Assembly: GCA_964546015.1 (NCBI GenBank)
Contig: CAZJHO010000015.1
Coordinates: 1 to 9,894 of the forward strand
Source of the DNA: JAFGVL01 sp964546015
GTDB taxonomy: Bacteria > Bacteroidota > Bacteroidia > Bacteroidales > Paludibacteraceae
Direction of reading: 5' to 3'
Length of the DNA: 9,894 bases
Position 1 is the first letter of the stretch. Each line of letters starts with the position of its first letter. Under the pieces are notes generated by a model. That model worked only from the letters and a program-made list of their open reading frames with translations. It searched no databases and was not told where the DNA came from. Below, in pieces: positions 1 through 7,257 of the stretch. A program made the position numbers and the translations under genes.

Positions 1-77
1 ATTGGTATATAATAACAGCGGATGAGCTTGAAAAACCTATAAGAGGATATGTATCGCTTAAACGAGGTACGGATTAA
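1..77 (+). CDS. C-terminal end of an unidentified protein (partial)
   Basis: The reading frame beginning at base 3 is open from the window edge to a TAA at 75-77 and encodes 24 residues ending in GYVSLKRGTD. It is the only frame open across this stretch, the other two plus frames stopping within the first 25 bases, and a strong terminator follows 28 bp after the stop. That is what the 3' end of a plus-strand gene should look like. The tail is too short to assign to a family and I do not recognise it. It could also be a chance open stretch. Confidence 0.5.
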   Translation, partial: WYIITADELEKPIRGYVSLKRGTD

Positions 78-105
78 GTAAATGTAAGAATCATTCTTCT
101 TTTTG

Positions 106-144
106 AAACATTCCAAGTTTTTATGACTTGGAATGTTTTTGTTT
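106..144 (+). terminator. Rho-independent terminator after the upstream gene
   Basis: A 12-bp perfect stem (AAACATTCCAAG at 106-117 with CTTGGAATGTTT at 127-138) closes a 9-nt loop. The 3' arm runs into a T-rich tract to 144. It lies 28 bp after the stop at 77 and should separate the upstream transcript from the mnmA unit. On the minus strand the same hairpin is followed by few T residues, so it looks one-directional. Confidence 0.8.
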
Positions 145-270
145 AAATAAATGTTTGTTTTGCAAGATTGTTACAAAGCGCTTTTATTATTATGTCTAAT
201 GGAACGAAGTAAATTCGAGGTATCGCCGATAGAGAAAAAATCGCATAAATTAAAAACTGAAAATTCTCCG

Positions 271-278
271 TATATTTG
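271..278 (+). promoter_or_regulatory. Possible -7 box of the mnmA promoter
   Basis: TATATTTG matches the Bacteroidetes -7 consensus TAnnTTTG exactly and lies 35 bp before the mnmA ATG, in a gap already isolated by a terminator. No TTTG is found at the expected -33 distance, so support is partial. Just downstream, AGGAGA at 292-297 could act as a ribosome binding site, but its 16-nt distance from the ATG is long. Confidence 0.35.
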
Positions 279-313
279 AATACTATTTTTCAGGAGATTA
301 AAATTCTTTTAAA

Positions 314-1366
314 ATGCCCAATTCGCAAAAATATACTTGTTTGCTTGGAATGTCGGGAGGAACTGATAGTTCGGTTGCGGCAATGTTGCTATTGGAACAG
401 GGATACAAAGTTATTGGGGTAACTTTTCGTTTTTGGGACGATGAGAATGCTCAAAAACATTTGTTTGATGCACGAGAGACAGCCCAAGAATTAGGAATCG
501 AACATTTTATTTATGATGCTCGTGATAAGTTTCAAATACAGGTGGTCGATTATTTTGTTCAAGAATATCTTAATGGGCGTACGCCCGTTCCTTGTACACA
601 TTGCAATACAGAACTAAAATGGAAATTGCTTTTTTCTTTGGCAGAAAAGTATGATTGCGAACGCATTGCAACCGGACATTATTGTCGTATTACGGAACGG
701 AATAGTCATTTTTACATCACACAAGGTGCGGATCAAGAAAAAGACCAGTCATTCTTTTTATGGGGATTGTCGCAAGAGATTTTATCAAAAATAATTTTTC
801 CATTAGGTGAACTAACTAAAACTGAGGTTCGACAAATAGCTTCTTTTAAAGGTTTTACGCGCATTGCAAACAAAAAAGATAGCATCGGTGTTTGCTTTTG
901 TCCGCGTGATTATCGCTCATTTTTGAAAAACCGGCTTCCTAACTACACTTTCTCAAAAGGTAATTTTGTGGATGAAGCAGGCAATGTGATTGGGACTCAT
1001 GAAGGCTATCCGTTTTATACGATTGGTCAGCGTAGAGGATTAGGCTTGCAGTTGAATAAACCCGTTTTTGTCAAAGAAATCTATCCTGAGAAAAATACAA
1101 TTATTTTGGCTTCATTAGCAAGTTTATACAAAACACAGTTTTCGGTGCATACTCATAACATAATCAATCCGGCTGATTTTTCACACGATTTTAATATAAT
1201 AGTAAAAATTCGATACCGTAAGCAAGCTACACCTTGCAGGGTTATTATAAAAGATAATTTAGAGCTGATGGTTAAACTTTCCGAACCGTTAGAAGCAATA
1301 GCTCCGGGGCAAGCAGCTGTTTTTTATCGAGATGGTATAGTGCTTGGAGGAGGTATAATTTTTTGA
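314..1366 (+). CDS. mnmA: tRNA-specific 2-thiouridylase MnmA
   Basis: Cytoplasmic enzyme that places sulfur on C2 of the wobble uridine (U34) of Lys, Glu and Gln tRNAs, using ATP to adenylate the base and a persulfide relay as sulfur donor. The 350-residue length is close to the E. coli enzyme (about 368). The N-terminal PP-loop reads SGGTDSS at residues 14-20. The nucleophilic cysteine aligns with Cys97 in CTHCN and the persulfide cysteine with Cys194 in SIGVCF, both matching the two catalytic cysteines of the family. GHY (121-123) and TIGQRRGLG (237-245) are further family signatures, and a C-terminal beta-barrel follows. The PP-loop has Thr17 where most members have Val, and the segment after the first strand is short. 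Bacteroidetes often carry several MnmA paralogues, so this may be one of a set. The next gene starts 23-47 bp downstream and is probably co-transcribed. Confidence 0.92.
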   Translation: MPNSQKYTCLLGMSGGTDSSVAAMLLLEQGYKVIGVTFRFWDDENAQKHLFDARETAQELGIEHFIYDARDKFQIQVVDYFVQEYLNGRTPVPCTHCNTELKWKLLFSLAEKYDCERIATGHYCRITERNSHFYITQGADQEKDQSFFLWGLSQEILSKIIFPLGELTKTEVRQIASFKGFTRIANKKDSIGVCFCPRDYRSFLKNRLPNYTFSKGNFVDEAGNVIGTHEGYPFYTIGQRRGLGLQLNKPVFVKEIYPEKNTIILASLASLYKTQFSVHTHNIINPADFSHDFNIIVKIRYRKQATPCRVIIKDNLELMVKLSEPLEAIAPGQAAVFYRDGIVLGGGIIF

Positions 1367-1413
1367 TAATTGACAATTTATAATCAACAATGTTATTAAG
1401 AAACTGTTTTCTG

Positions 1414-4065
1414 ATGAAAAGATTAGGCTTTTTTATATTGTTTTCCATAGGATTACACACACTATCGGCACAATCAGAATGGGGTTCTGTTCCGAAGTTT
1501 AAAACACTTCCTCAGGAGAAAATTTACTTACATTTTGATAAGCCCTACTATATTGCAGGTGATCGAATGTGGTTTCGGGCTTATTTGGTCGATGCTAATA
1601 CACATCATACCGATTCTGCCAGTCGTGCTGTTTATGTTGAATTGATTAACGCTGCCGATTCGCTTATTCAACGCATAAAAATACCTTATTGGAAAGGAAT
1701 GTTTACAGGAAGTATCCTTTTGAATGAGATGTTACCTGAAGGTATTTATACAATAAGGGCTTATACTAACTGGATGCGTAATATCGGCGAGGATTTTTTC
1801 TATAAACAATCGTTTCATATTGCTAACAGTATTACCAGTCAGGTAACTTCGAGTATAAATTATCATTTTGTTGATGCACAAAAGGTTATAGCTACAGTTC
1901 GTTTTTCCATACGCGATACACCTTTAGAAAATACACAGATTTTTTATGTTCTCAATCTGAAAGGGAAACAACTGCGTCGGCAAACAAAAACCACAAATAT
2001 TAATGGAGAAATAACCATAACTTATGATCCTCGTCAGATAGAATTACATAAACCGACGCTGAAAGTTCAGTATAATGGTGGAATGAGTCATTATGAGCGT
2101 GTTTTTGTGTTGCCATCCAAAAATGATTTTGATATTCAGTTTTTTGCTGAAGGTGGTCGGCTTATAGCGGGAATAGGCAATTGTGTCGCTTTTAAAGCTG
2201 TGGCTCCCAATGGATTATCTATAGATGTGAGTGGAAAAGTTTTTAATAATACTAACAAACAAGTAGCTACTTTAACGAGTTTTTATTTGGGCATGGGTAA
2301 GTTTTATCTTTTCCCGGAGTCAGGTCAATCCTACTATGTTTTGATAAAAAACGCTTCCGGAGCAGAAAAAAGGGTAGAACTTCCTGTTGTGAATTCTGAT
2401 GGAAATGCTTTAGAACTAAGCATGCGAAATGGAAAAGTAAATGTAGGATTAAAAGGAACATTCAAAGATTCGTTATTATTGATAGGGCATAGTCGCGGGA
2501 GTATTTTTTATTCGTCGTTGTTGAAAAAAGGAAAATCGGTATCATTGAAAATGAGTGATTTACGACCGGGTATTGTTTCATTTTTATTGCTGGATAAAGA
2601 TAAAAAACCTCTCTCGGAGAGACTATTGTTTGTTTTTCCTTCGGATAAAAATAAGTTGAAAATACAATCGGATAAACACTTGTATAGTAAACGCGATTCT
2701 GTAAATCTGGATTTTTATATTATAGATCATAATAATTTGCCGGTAGAAGGTAGCTTTTCTGTTTCTATTACTGATGCTGATGATGTAAAAATAGATTCTA
2801 CTGTGGCAACCATCGTGTCGAGCCTGTTTCTTTCGTCCGACTTAAAAGGATATGTGGAAAATCCGGGAGCATATTTTAGCGGATATTTGGAAAATGCAGC
2901 AGAAAAGATTGATTTGTTGATGCTTACGCAAGGTTGGAAACGATTCGATGTTACTCGAATTTTAAGTGGAGAACGGGAAAAGGCAACTTATTTTTTAGAA
3001 AAAGGGCAGACTATTTCGGGTAAAATAACTACAGGATTGCTTAATAAGCCTGAAAAAGGAGTGATGGTTTCTATGCTCGCTCCGAGTTTAAATTTGTTTG
3101 ACATACAGCCGACTGATATAGAGGGGCGTTTTACTTTTTCGGGTTTTATGGCACCGGACAGTACTCAATTTATCATTCAGGCAAAAAGAAAAAAAGGATT
3201 GAAAAATGCGATAGAGATTCATCTTGAACAGGATTCATTCCCTTCTTTGGAAAAAGAAATTGTCATTACCGATAAGGCGATAACTTTTCCTGATAATTAT
3301 TTGGAAGCAGCCAACCAGAAATTTATTTATGAAAATGGAGTTCTTAATTTTAATTTACAGGAATTGGTGGTGTATGGATATAAAACCGTTGATCCGGAGA
3401 TTTATGCCGATCTTAACTATTTTAGCAGTATCGAAACATATTCTTTGGAGGGAGAGGCGTTGAGACGATATTATAATCAGCCATTCAGTAATTTATTGAA
3501 GATGTTGCCGGGCATGACCTCGTGGGACGAAAACCGATTGTTGCAATATAACCAGCAGGCGGCTTACGCTATGGAAGGTGAAGTGAATGAAGACCCCGGA
3601 CCTCATTTTGCCTGGGAAGGAAATATTTATACTTATAACGAGGTACAAAACATTCAAACCAACACATTAGAGTCGGTACAGGTATTGCGTTCAATGAATC
3701 CTTTACATCGTCAAATAAGTCCGTTGGACGATATCTTGATCGTACTTAATTTTAAAAACGGTTATTCTTTGTACTCTGTACCGAAACCTCCTACTATTGT
3801 TTATTATACTCCGCTGGGATATGCTTATCCGGCAGAATTTTATCAGCCTAAATATGATGTACAAGCAGTTCACGAAAATCCGAACCCTGATTTACGAACT
3901 ACTATTGCATGGATTCCCGATTTGAGGACTGATTCTGAAGGTTGGGCAAAATGTTGGTTCTATACGGCAGACCGTTCATCTTTATATAACATTACTGTAG
4001 AGGGAATTGATAACAATGGTAATGTGTATTACTTTACTCAGAAAAAACAATTTGTTGAAAAGTAA
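1414..4065 (+). CDS. Exported MG2 / TonB-plug-like domain protein of unknown function
   Basis: Large exported protein of a family common in Bacteroidetes; its role is not known. The start at 1414 gives a compact Sec signal peptide: basic MKR, a hydrophobic core, then a likely cut after SAQ near residue 20. An in-frame ATG at 1390 would add eight residues and cannot be excluded. In the 883-residue numbering, an alpha-2-macroglobulin MG2-like domain begins at about 35 (EKIYLHFDKPYYIAGD). Beta-rich modules follow, including FFAEGGR (243-249) and TQGWKRFD (505-512). A carboxypeptidase-regulatory-like fold lies at about 531-604. LQELVVYGYK (647-656) resembles the entry to a TonB plug, with plug-like sequence to about 785. 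A conserved C-terminal beta module (824-865) ends the protein. No outer-membrane beta-barrel follows, so it cannot be a normal TonB-dependent receptor. It probably acts in the periplasm or at the outer membrane. mnmA and trxA as neighbours give no functional clue. Confidence 0.85.
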   Translation: MKRLGFFILFSIGLHTLSAQSEWGSVPKFKTLPQEKIYLHFDKPYYIAGDRMWFRAYLVDANTHHTDSASRAVYVELINAADSLIQRIKIPYWKGMFTGSILLNEMLPEGIYTIRAYTNWMRNIGEDFFYKQSFHIANSITSQVTSSINYHFVDAQKVIATVRFSIRDTPLENTQIFYVLNLKGKQLRRQTKTTNINGEITITYDPRQIELHKPTLKVQYNGGMSHYERVFVLPSKNDFDIQFFAEGGRLIAGIGNCVAFKAVAPNGLSIDVSGKVFNNTNKQVATLTSFYLGMGKFYLFPESGQSYYVLIKNASGAEKRVELPVVNSDGNALELSMRNGKVNVGLKGTFKDSLLLIGHSRGSIFYSSLLKKGKSVSLKMSDLRPGIVSFLLLDKDKKPLSERLLFVFPSDKNKLKIQSDKHLYSKRDSVNLDFYIIDHNNLPVEGSFSVSITDADDVKIDSTVATIVSSLFLSSDLKGYVENPGAYFSGYLENAAEKIDLLMLTQGWKRFDVTRILSGEREKATYFLEKGQTISGKITTGLLNKPEKGVMVSMLAPSLNLFDIQPTDIEGRFTFSGFMAPDSTQFIIQAKRKKGLKNAIEIHLEQDSFPSLEKEIVITDKAITFPDNYLEAANQKFIYENGVLNFNLQELVVYGYKTVDPEIYADLNYFSSIETYSLEGEALRRYYNQPFSNLLKMLPGMTSWDENRLLQYNQQAAYAMEGEVNEDPGPHFAWEGNIYTYNEVQNIQTNTLESVQVLRSMNPLHRQISPLDDILIVLNFKNGYSLYSVPKPPTIVYYTPLGYAYPAEFYQPKYDVQAVHENPNPDLRTTIAWIPDLRTDSEGWAKCWFYTADRSSLYNITVEGIDNNGNVYYFTQKKQFVEK

Positions 4066-4066
4066 G

Positions 4067-4098
4067 TTTGTTTATCCGTATATTTTTTCATTCTTTTG
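4067..4098 (+). promoter_or_regulatory. Promoter of trxA (Bacteroidetes -33/-7 type)
   Basis: TTTG at 4067-4070 is separated by 20 bp from TTCTTTTG at 4091-4098. This fits the TTTG, 19-21 bp, TAnnTTTG pattern with one mismatch in the -7 box. It begins two bases after the stop of the preceding gene and would start transcription at about 4103, giving a leader of roughly 30 nt. The leader is very A-rich and has no Shine-Dalgarno site. Confidence 0.5.
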
Positions 4099-4134
4099 TA
4101 GTTAGTAAAATTAATTAAAAAAAGAAAAATAAGT

Positions 4135-4449
4135 ATGGCAGCAATTATTACAGATGCAACATTTAATGAAATAATCAGTTCAAACAAAGTAGTTGTGATT
4201 GACTTTTGGGCAGAATGGTGTGGACCGTGTAAAGCCATTTCACCGATAGTTGACGAATTAGCTACCGAATTTGAAGGAAAAGCACTTGTTGGAAAAGTAG
4301 ATGTAGATGAAAATGTAGAAGTGTGTGAAAAATATGGTATTCGAAACATTCCTACTTTATTATTTTTTAAAAATGGAGAATTGGTAAATAAAGTAGTTGG
4401 TGCTGCTCAAAAAGCACAATTAAAAACAGAAATAGATAATTTGTTGTAA
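4135..4449 (+). CDS. trxA: Thioredoxin
   Basis: Small cytoplasmic dithiol-disulfide oxidoreductase that is reduced by thioredoxin reductase and passes electrons to target proteins. At 104 residues it is a complete single-domain thioredoxin. The active site WCGPCK is at 28-33 (Cys29, Cys32), the buried Asp is at 23 and the cis-proline loop NIPT is at 71-74 (Pro73). There is no signal peptide or membrane segment, which argues against an exported TlpA or DsbA-like protein. An additional cysteine at residue 64 is outside the active site. The gene seems to be its own transcription unit, with a promoter at 4067-4098 and a terminator at 4490-4536. Whether it is the main thioredoxin of the cell cannot be told, since Bacteroidetes usually carry several. 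Confidence 0.95.
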   Translation: MAAIITDATFNEIISSNKVVVIDFWAEWCGPCKAISPIVDELATEFEGKALVGKVDVDENVEVCEKYGIRNIPTLLFFKNGELVNKVVGAAQKAQLKTEIDNLL

Positions 4450-4489
4450 GAGATTATTTGTCTATCAAAAAAGTTTTATTCTTTGCGAA

Positions 4490-4536
4490 AAATCACAATT
4501 AATTTTTAAAAGGAGAGTTAATTGTGATTTCTTTTT
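4490..4536 (+). terminator. Hairpin terminator after trxA
   Basis: A 13-bp perfect stem (4490-4502 with 4518-4530, core ATCACAATTAA / TTAATTGTGAT) closes a 15-nt loop and is followed by CTTTTT. It begins 40 bp after the trxA stop. The loop contains AAAAGGAGAG, a Shine-Dalgarno-like string, and the 3' arm contains a GTG start triplet at 4524, so the hairpin could also mask translation of the small ORF described next. Confidence 0.7.
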
Positions 4537-4652
4537 ATACTTTAGATTCTACATTCATATATATTTTAAAAAGCTTATTCATATTTTTTGAACAAATTTT
4601 TTTATGCAATTTATATGAAAAAACTAAAAGATATTTATGTGAGACAAGGTAA
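4524..4652 (+). CDS. Candidate 42-residue hydrophobic peptide (uncertain)
   Basis: A GTG at 4524 opens a 42-codon frame ending in TAA at 4650-4652. It is preceded at a good distance (6 nt) by AGGAGAG at 4511-4517, one of the few Shine-Dalgarno-like sites in this window. The peptide has a hydrophobic middle (about residues 11-30, rich in Phe, Ile and Leu) and a basic end (EKTKRYLCETR), a layout seen in small single-pass membrane peptides. The frame ends inside the 5' arm of the hairpin at 4644-4681. Against it: AT-rich DNA yields Phe/Ile/Leu/Lys by chance, GTG starts are uncommon here, Bacteroidetes rarely rely on Shine-Dalgarno pairing, and no family is recognised. Confidence 0.2.
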   Translation: MISFYTLDSTFIYILKSLFIFFEQIFLCNLYEKTKRYLCETR

Positions 4653-4681
4653 ATAAAATCATAAATTTGTCTTGTTTTTTT
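4644..4681 (+). terminator. Terminator-like hairpin just upstream of priA
   Basis: ACAAGGTAAAT (4644-4654) pairs fully with ATTTGTCTTGT (4665-4675), including two G-U pairs, around a 10-nt loop. A run of seven T (4675-4681) follows. It has the form of an intrinsic terminator oriented with priA, whose ATG is only 19 nt further on. No convincing promoter fits between the T-run and the ATG. The hairpin therefore either ends a short transcript from the 4537-4640 region or acts as an attenuator that priA transcription must pass. Confidence 0.55.
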
Positions 4682-4700
4682 ATCAAATATTGTTCTTCCG

Positions 4701-7154
4701 ATGTACGCCGACATCATTTTACCATTGCCTTTGGCAAATACATATACTTATGCAATTCCTGTTGATTTTCAAAAAAGATTGCAGGTAGGAATGCGTGTTA
4801 TGGTACCTGTTCAGCGAAAAATATACACGGGAATCGTATATGCCGTTCATCATTTGAAGCCCGAAGGCTATGAGGTAAAAAAGATTTATTCCTTATTGGA
4901 TGATTATCCGATCGTACGGCGTCCTCAATTGCAGTTTTGGGAATGGATTTCATCTTACTATCAGTCATTCTTAGGCGATGTATATAAAGCCGCTCTTCCT
5001 TCCGGACTAAAGCTCGAGAGTGAAACGCATATTGCTTTGAATCCGGATTTTGACAAAGAGTTAACTGCGCTTACAGATAAAGAAATGACTGTTGTTTCTA
5101 TCTTGCAAAAAGAAAAAAATCCTTCTATACAAGAGATAGAGAAGCAATTAGGAATAAAAAATGCATTACCTTTACTCAAGTCCATGCTTGAGCGGGAGAT
5201 GATTTTTATTGATGAAAAAGTAATTGAATCATATAAACCACGCCGCGAAGATTTTGTAAGATTAACTCCTCGAATGCATGAAAAAGAGAGCCTCCAGAAT
5301 GCATTCGAATCTATAAAGAAAGCAAAGAAGCAAGAAAGTTTGCTGCTTCATTATCTTAACCTCTCGCACAATTCCTCTCATTCTCAAATCAAAGAAGTAA
5401 GTAAGAAGCAATTACTTGAGTCGGCTTCTGTCGGATTAAATATTTTAAATGGACTGATAGAAAAAAATATCCTTGAAATTTATAAAAAAGAAGTTGGTCG
5501 GTTGGATTTATCCCTTATTGATACACAAAAATCAAATCCACTTAACTTCCATCAGCAAAAAGCATTCAATGCAATTTTAAATTCATTCGCCCAAAAACAA
5601 GTAATACTTTTGCACGGAGTAACTTCAGGTGGAAAAACGGAAATTTATATACATCTTATCGAAGAAACTTTGAAGTTGGGTAGACAAGTGTTATACCTTT
5701 TGCCGGAAATTGCTCTTACAGTACAGCTTACTTCTCGATTGAAACAAGTCTTTGGGAATAAAATAGGGGTTTATCACTCAAAATTTCCCGATGCCGAACG
5801 GGTTGAAATCTGGAATAGTTTACTTCAAAACGGAGGATATGAAGTCGTTATCGGAGTTCGTTCATCTGTTTTTTTGCCTTTTCGCGATTTGGGTCTTATC
5901 ATTGTTGATGAAGAACACGAAACTACCTATAAACAATTTGATCCTGCTCCTCGTTACCATGCGCGCAATGCTGCTATTATGCTGGCAAAGATGCACGGAG
6001 GGAAAGTGTTGCTTGGTACGGCTACTCCTTCAATCGAATCATATAATAATGCTATCAGTGGAAAATTTGGATTAGTGGAGCTTACAGAACGATACGAATC
6101 AATAAAATTACCCCAAATTATTGCTGTAGATACCAAAGAATTACGGCGGAAAAAACAAATGAAGTCCTTGTTTTCACCTTTGTTGTTAGATAAGATGACT
6201 GAAGCTCTGTCGAATAACGAACAGGTGATTTTATTTCAGAACCGCCGTGGATATGCTCCTTATATCGAATGTCTGGCTTGTGCGTATGTACCGCACTGCA
6301 AAAATTGCGATGTCAGCTTAACGGTTCACAAAGCATTTCATTCGCTTGCTTGTCATTATTGTGGTTATACGGAAAATATTCCCTCAAAATGTCCTCAGTG
6401 TGGTTCGGATAATATAGATTCGAGGGGCTTTGGTACGGAGCGTATTCAGGATGAAATACAGGATTTATTTCCTGAGGCGCGTATCGGTCGATTGGATTTA
6501 GATACAGCCCGTACACGCAATTCGTACGAAAAAATAATTGCTGATTTCGAATTGCAAAAAATAGATATTCTAGTTGGCACTCAGATGATTTCCAAAGGAT
6601 TGGATTTTGCCCATGTATCGTTAGTGGGAATTCTTAATGCCGATAATTTACTTAATTATCCTGATTTCAGAGCACATGAACGGGCATTTCAGCTAATGGC
6701 ACAGGTAAGTGGTAGGGCAGGACGAAAAAATAAACAAGGAACAGTAATTTTGCAAACATCAAATCCTGAGCATCCGGTTATAAAGCAAGTAATGGCTAAT
6801 GATTACAAAGCAATGTTCAGCACACAAATGCAAGAAAGGGAATTGTTTAATTATCCGCCGTATTTCCGGCTGATTTCTATCATGATGAAATGCCGTGATT
6901 TACCAATATTAAATAAGGCGGCTAATCAAATGGCACACGAACTGCGAGTCGTTTTCGGAAACAGGGTATTAGGACCGGATAATCCTCCGATAACAAGAGT
7001 TCAGAACTTGTTTATCAAGCAGATTTTACTGAAAATAGAAGCACAATCATCCAACGAAAAAGCGAAAGATTTAATCAATCAGGTTTCGCAACACATTCGT
7101 AGTTTGGATTTATTTAGATCCTTGCAAATTAATTTGGATGTAGATCCGATGTAA
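4701..7154 (+). CDS. priA: Primosomal replication restart helicase PriA (replication factor Y)
   Basis: Superfamily 2 3'-to-5' DNA helicase that recognises stalled forks and D-loops and starts reloading of the replicative helicase. The N-terminal 3'-DNA-binding domain (about 1-105, opening ADIILPLPLANTYTYAIP) places the start at this ATG. Winged-helix-like sequence occupies about 120-185, with a second such stretch at about 210-270. Walker A is GVTSGGKT (306-313), with Ser and Gly swapped relative to the common GVTGSGKT, and the DEEH box is at 403-406. Eight zinc-binding cysteines are present: 524, 527, 533, 536, 551, 554, 564 and 567. Helicase motifs GTQMISKGLDF (626-636) and QVSGRAGR (668-675) follow. 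All key residues are intact. At 817 residues it is longer than the 732-residue E. coli protein, mostly because of the extra stretch before the helicase core. Confidence 0.96.
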   Translation: MYADIILPLPLANTYTYAIPVDFQKRLQVGMRVMVPVQRKIYTGIVYAVHHLKPEGYEVKKIYSLLDDYPIVRRPQLQFWEWISSYYQSFLGDVYKAALPSGLKLESETHIALNPDFDKELTALTDKEMTVVSILQKEKNPSIQEIEKQLGIKNALPLLKSMLEREMIFIDEKVIESYKPRREDFVRLTPRMHEKESLQNAFESIKKAKKQESLLLHYLNLSHNSSHSQIKEVSKKQLLESASVGLNILNGLIEKNILEIYKKEVGRLDLSLIDTQKSNPLNFHQQKAFNAILNSFAQKQVILLHGVTSGGKTEIYIHLIEETLKLGRQVLYLLPEIALTVQLTSRLKQVFGNKIGVYHSKFPDAERVEIWNSLLQNGGYEVVIGVRSSVFLPFRDLGLIIVDEEHETTYKQFDPAPRYHARNAAIMLAKMHGGKVLLGTATPSIESYNNAISGKFGLVELTERYESIKLPQIIAVDTKELRRKKQMKSLFSPLLLDKMTEALSNNEQVILFQNRRGYAPYIECLACAYVPHCKNCDVSLTVHKAFHSLACHYCGYTENIPSKCPQCGSDNIDSRGFGTERIQDEIQDLFPEARIGRLDLDTARTRNSYEKIIADFELQKIDILVGTQMISKGLDFAHVSLVGILNADNLLNYPDFRAHERAFQLMAQVSGRAGRKNKQGTVILQTSNPEHPVIKQVMANDYKAMFSTQMQERELFNYPPYFRLISIMMKCRDLPILNKAANQMAHELRVVFGNRVLGPDNPPITRVQNLFIKQILLKIEAQSSNEKAKDLINQVSQHIRSLDLFRSLQINLDVDPM

Positions 7155-7156
7155 TA

Positions 7157-7257
7157 TCTAAAAGCTTGTCTAAATTTTCTTAAAAAAAACAGCTATAATT
7201 TAAGGCGAAGATTGATTTTATTAGTTCATTTGGGGGAAATTTAGACAAGCTTTTAGA
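7157..7257. repeat. 21-bp perfect inverted repeat with 59-bp spacer between convergent genes
   Basis: Bases 7157-7177 are the exact reverse complement of 7237-7257; the arms share the core CTAAAAGCTTGTCTAAATTT on the left. The spacer (7178-7236) can form a small inner 6-bp hairpin (CTTAAA 7179-7184 with TTTAAG 7199-7204). The left arm starts 2 bp after the priA stop, and the right arm covers the stop codon of the opposing gene (7253-7255). The RNA stem would form in both converging transcripts. It is not a standard intrinsic terminator because the loop is long and no T-run follows either arm. A small mobile-element remnant is an alternative, but no target-site duplication is visible. Confidence 0.75.

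Noticed and set aside
1362..1390. Imperfect palindrome (TTGAT...ATCAA) between mnmA and the MG2/plug gene
   Set aside because: Pairing is broken and all A/T-rich, with no T-run; it is unlikely to terminate or regulate, and the two genes look co-transcribed.
4038..4349. 103-codon minus-strand frame opposite trxA
   Set aside because: It lies almost wholly antisense to a clear thioredoxin, has a low-complexity Ser/Thr/Pro composition and no recognisable domain; it is a shadow of the real gene.
4553..4619. TTCATATA / TATATGAA inverted repeat and duplicated ATTCATAT
   Set aside because: Eight-base A/T-only matches around a 50-nt gap are expected by chance in this composition.
4535..4717. 60-codon minus-strand frame between trxA and priA
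   Set aside because: Runs into the priA start, has no promoter or ribosome site and is built from AT-rich sequence; the plus-strand frame at 4524 has better (still weak) support.
5791..6075. 94-codon plus-strand frame inside priA
   Set aside because: Overlaps the conserved helicase core of priA in another frame and has no family resemblance.
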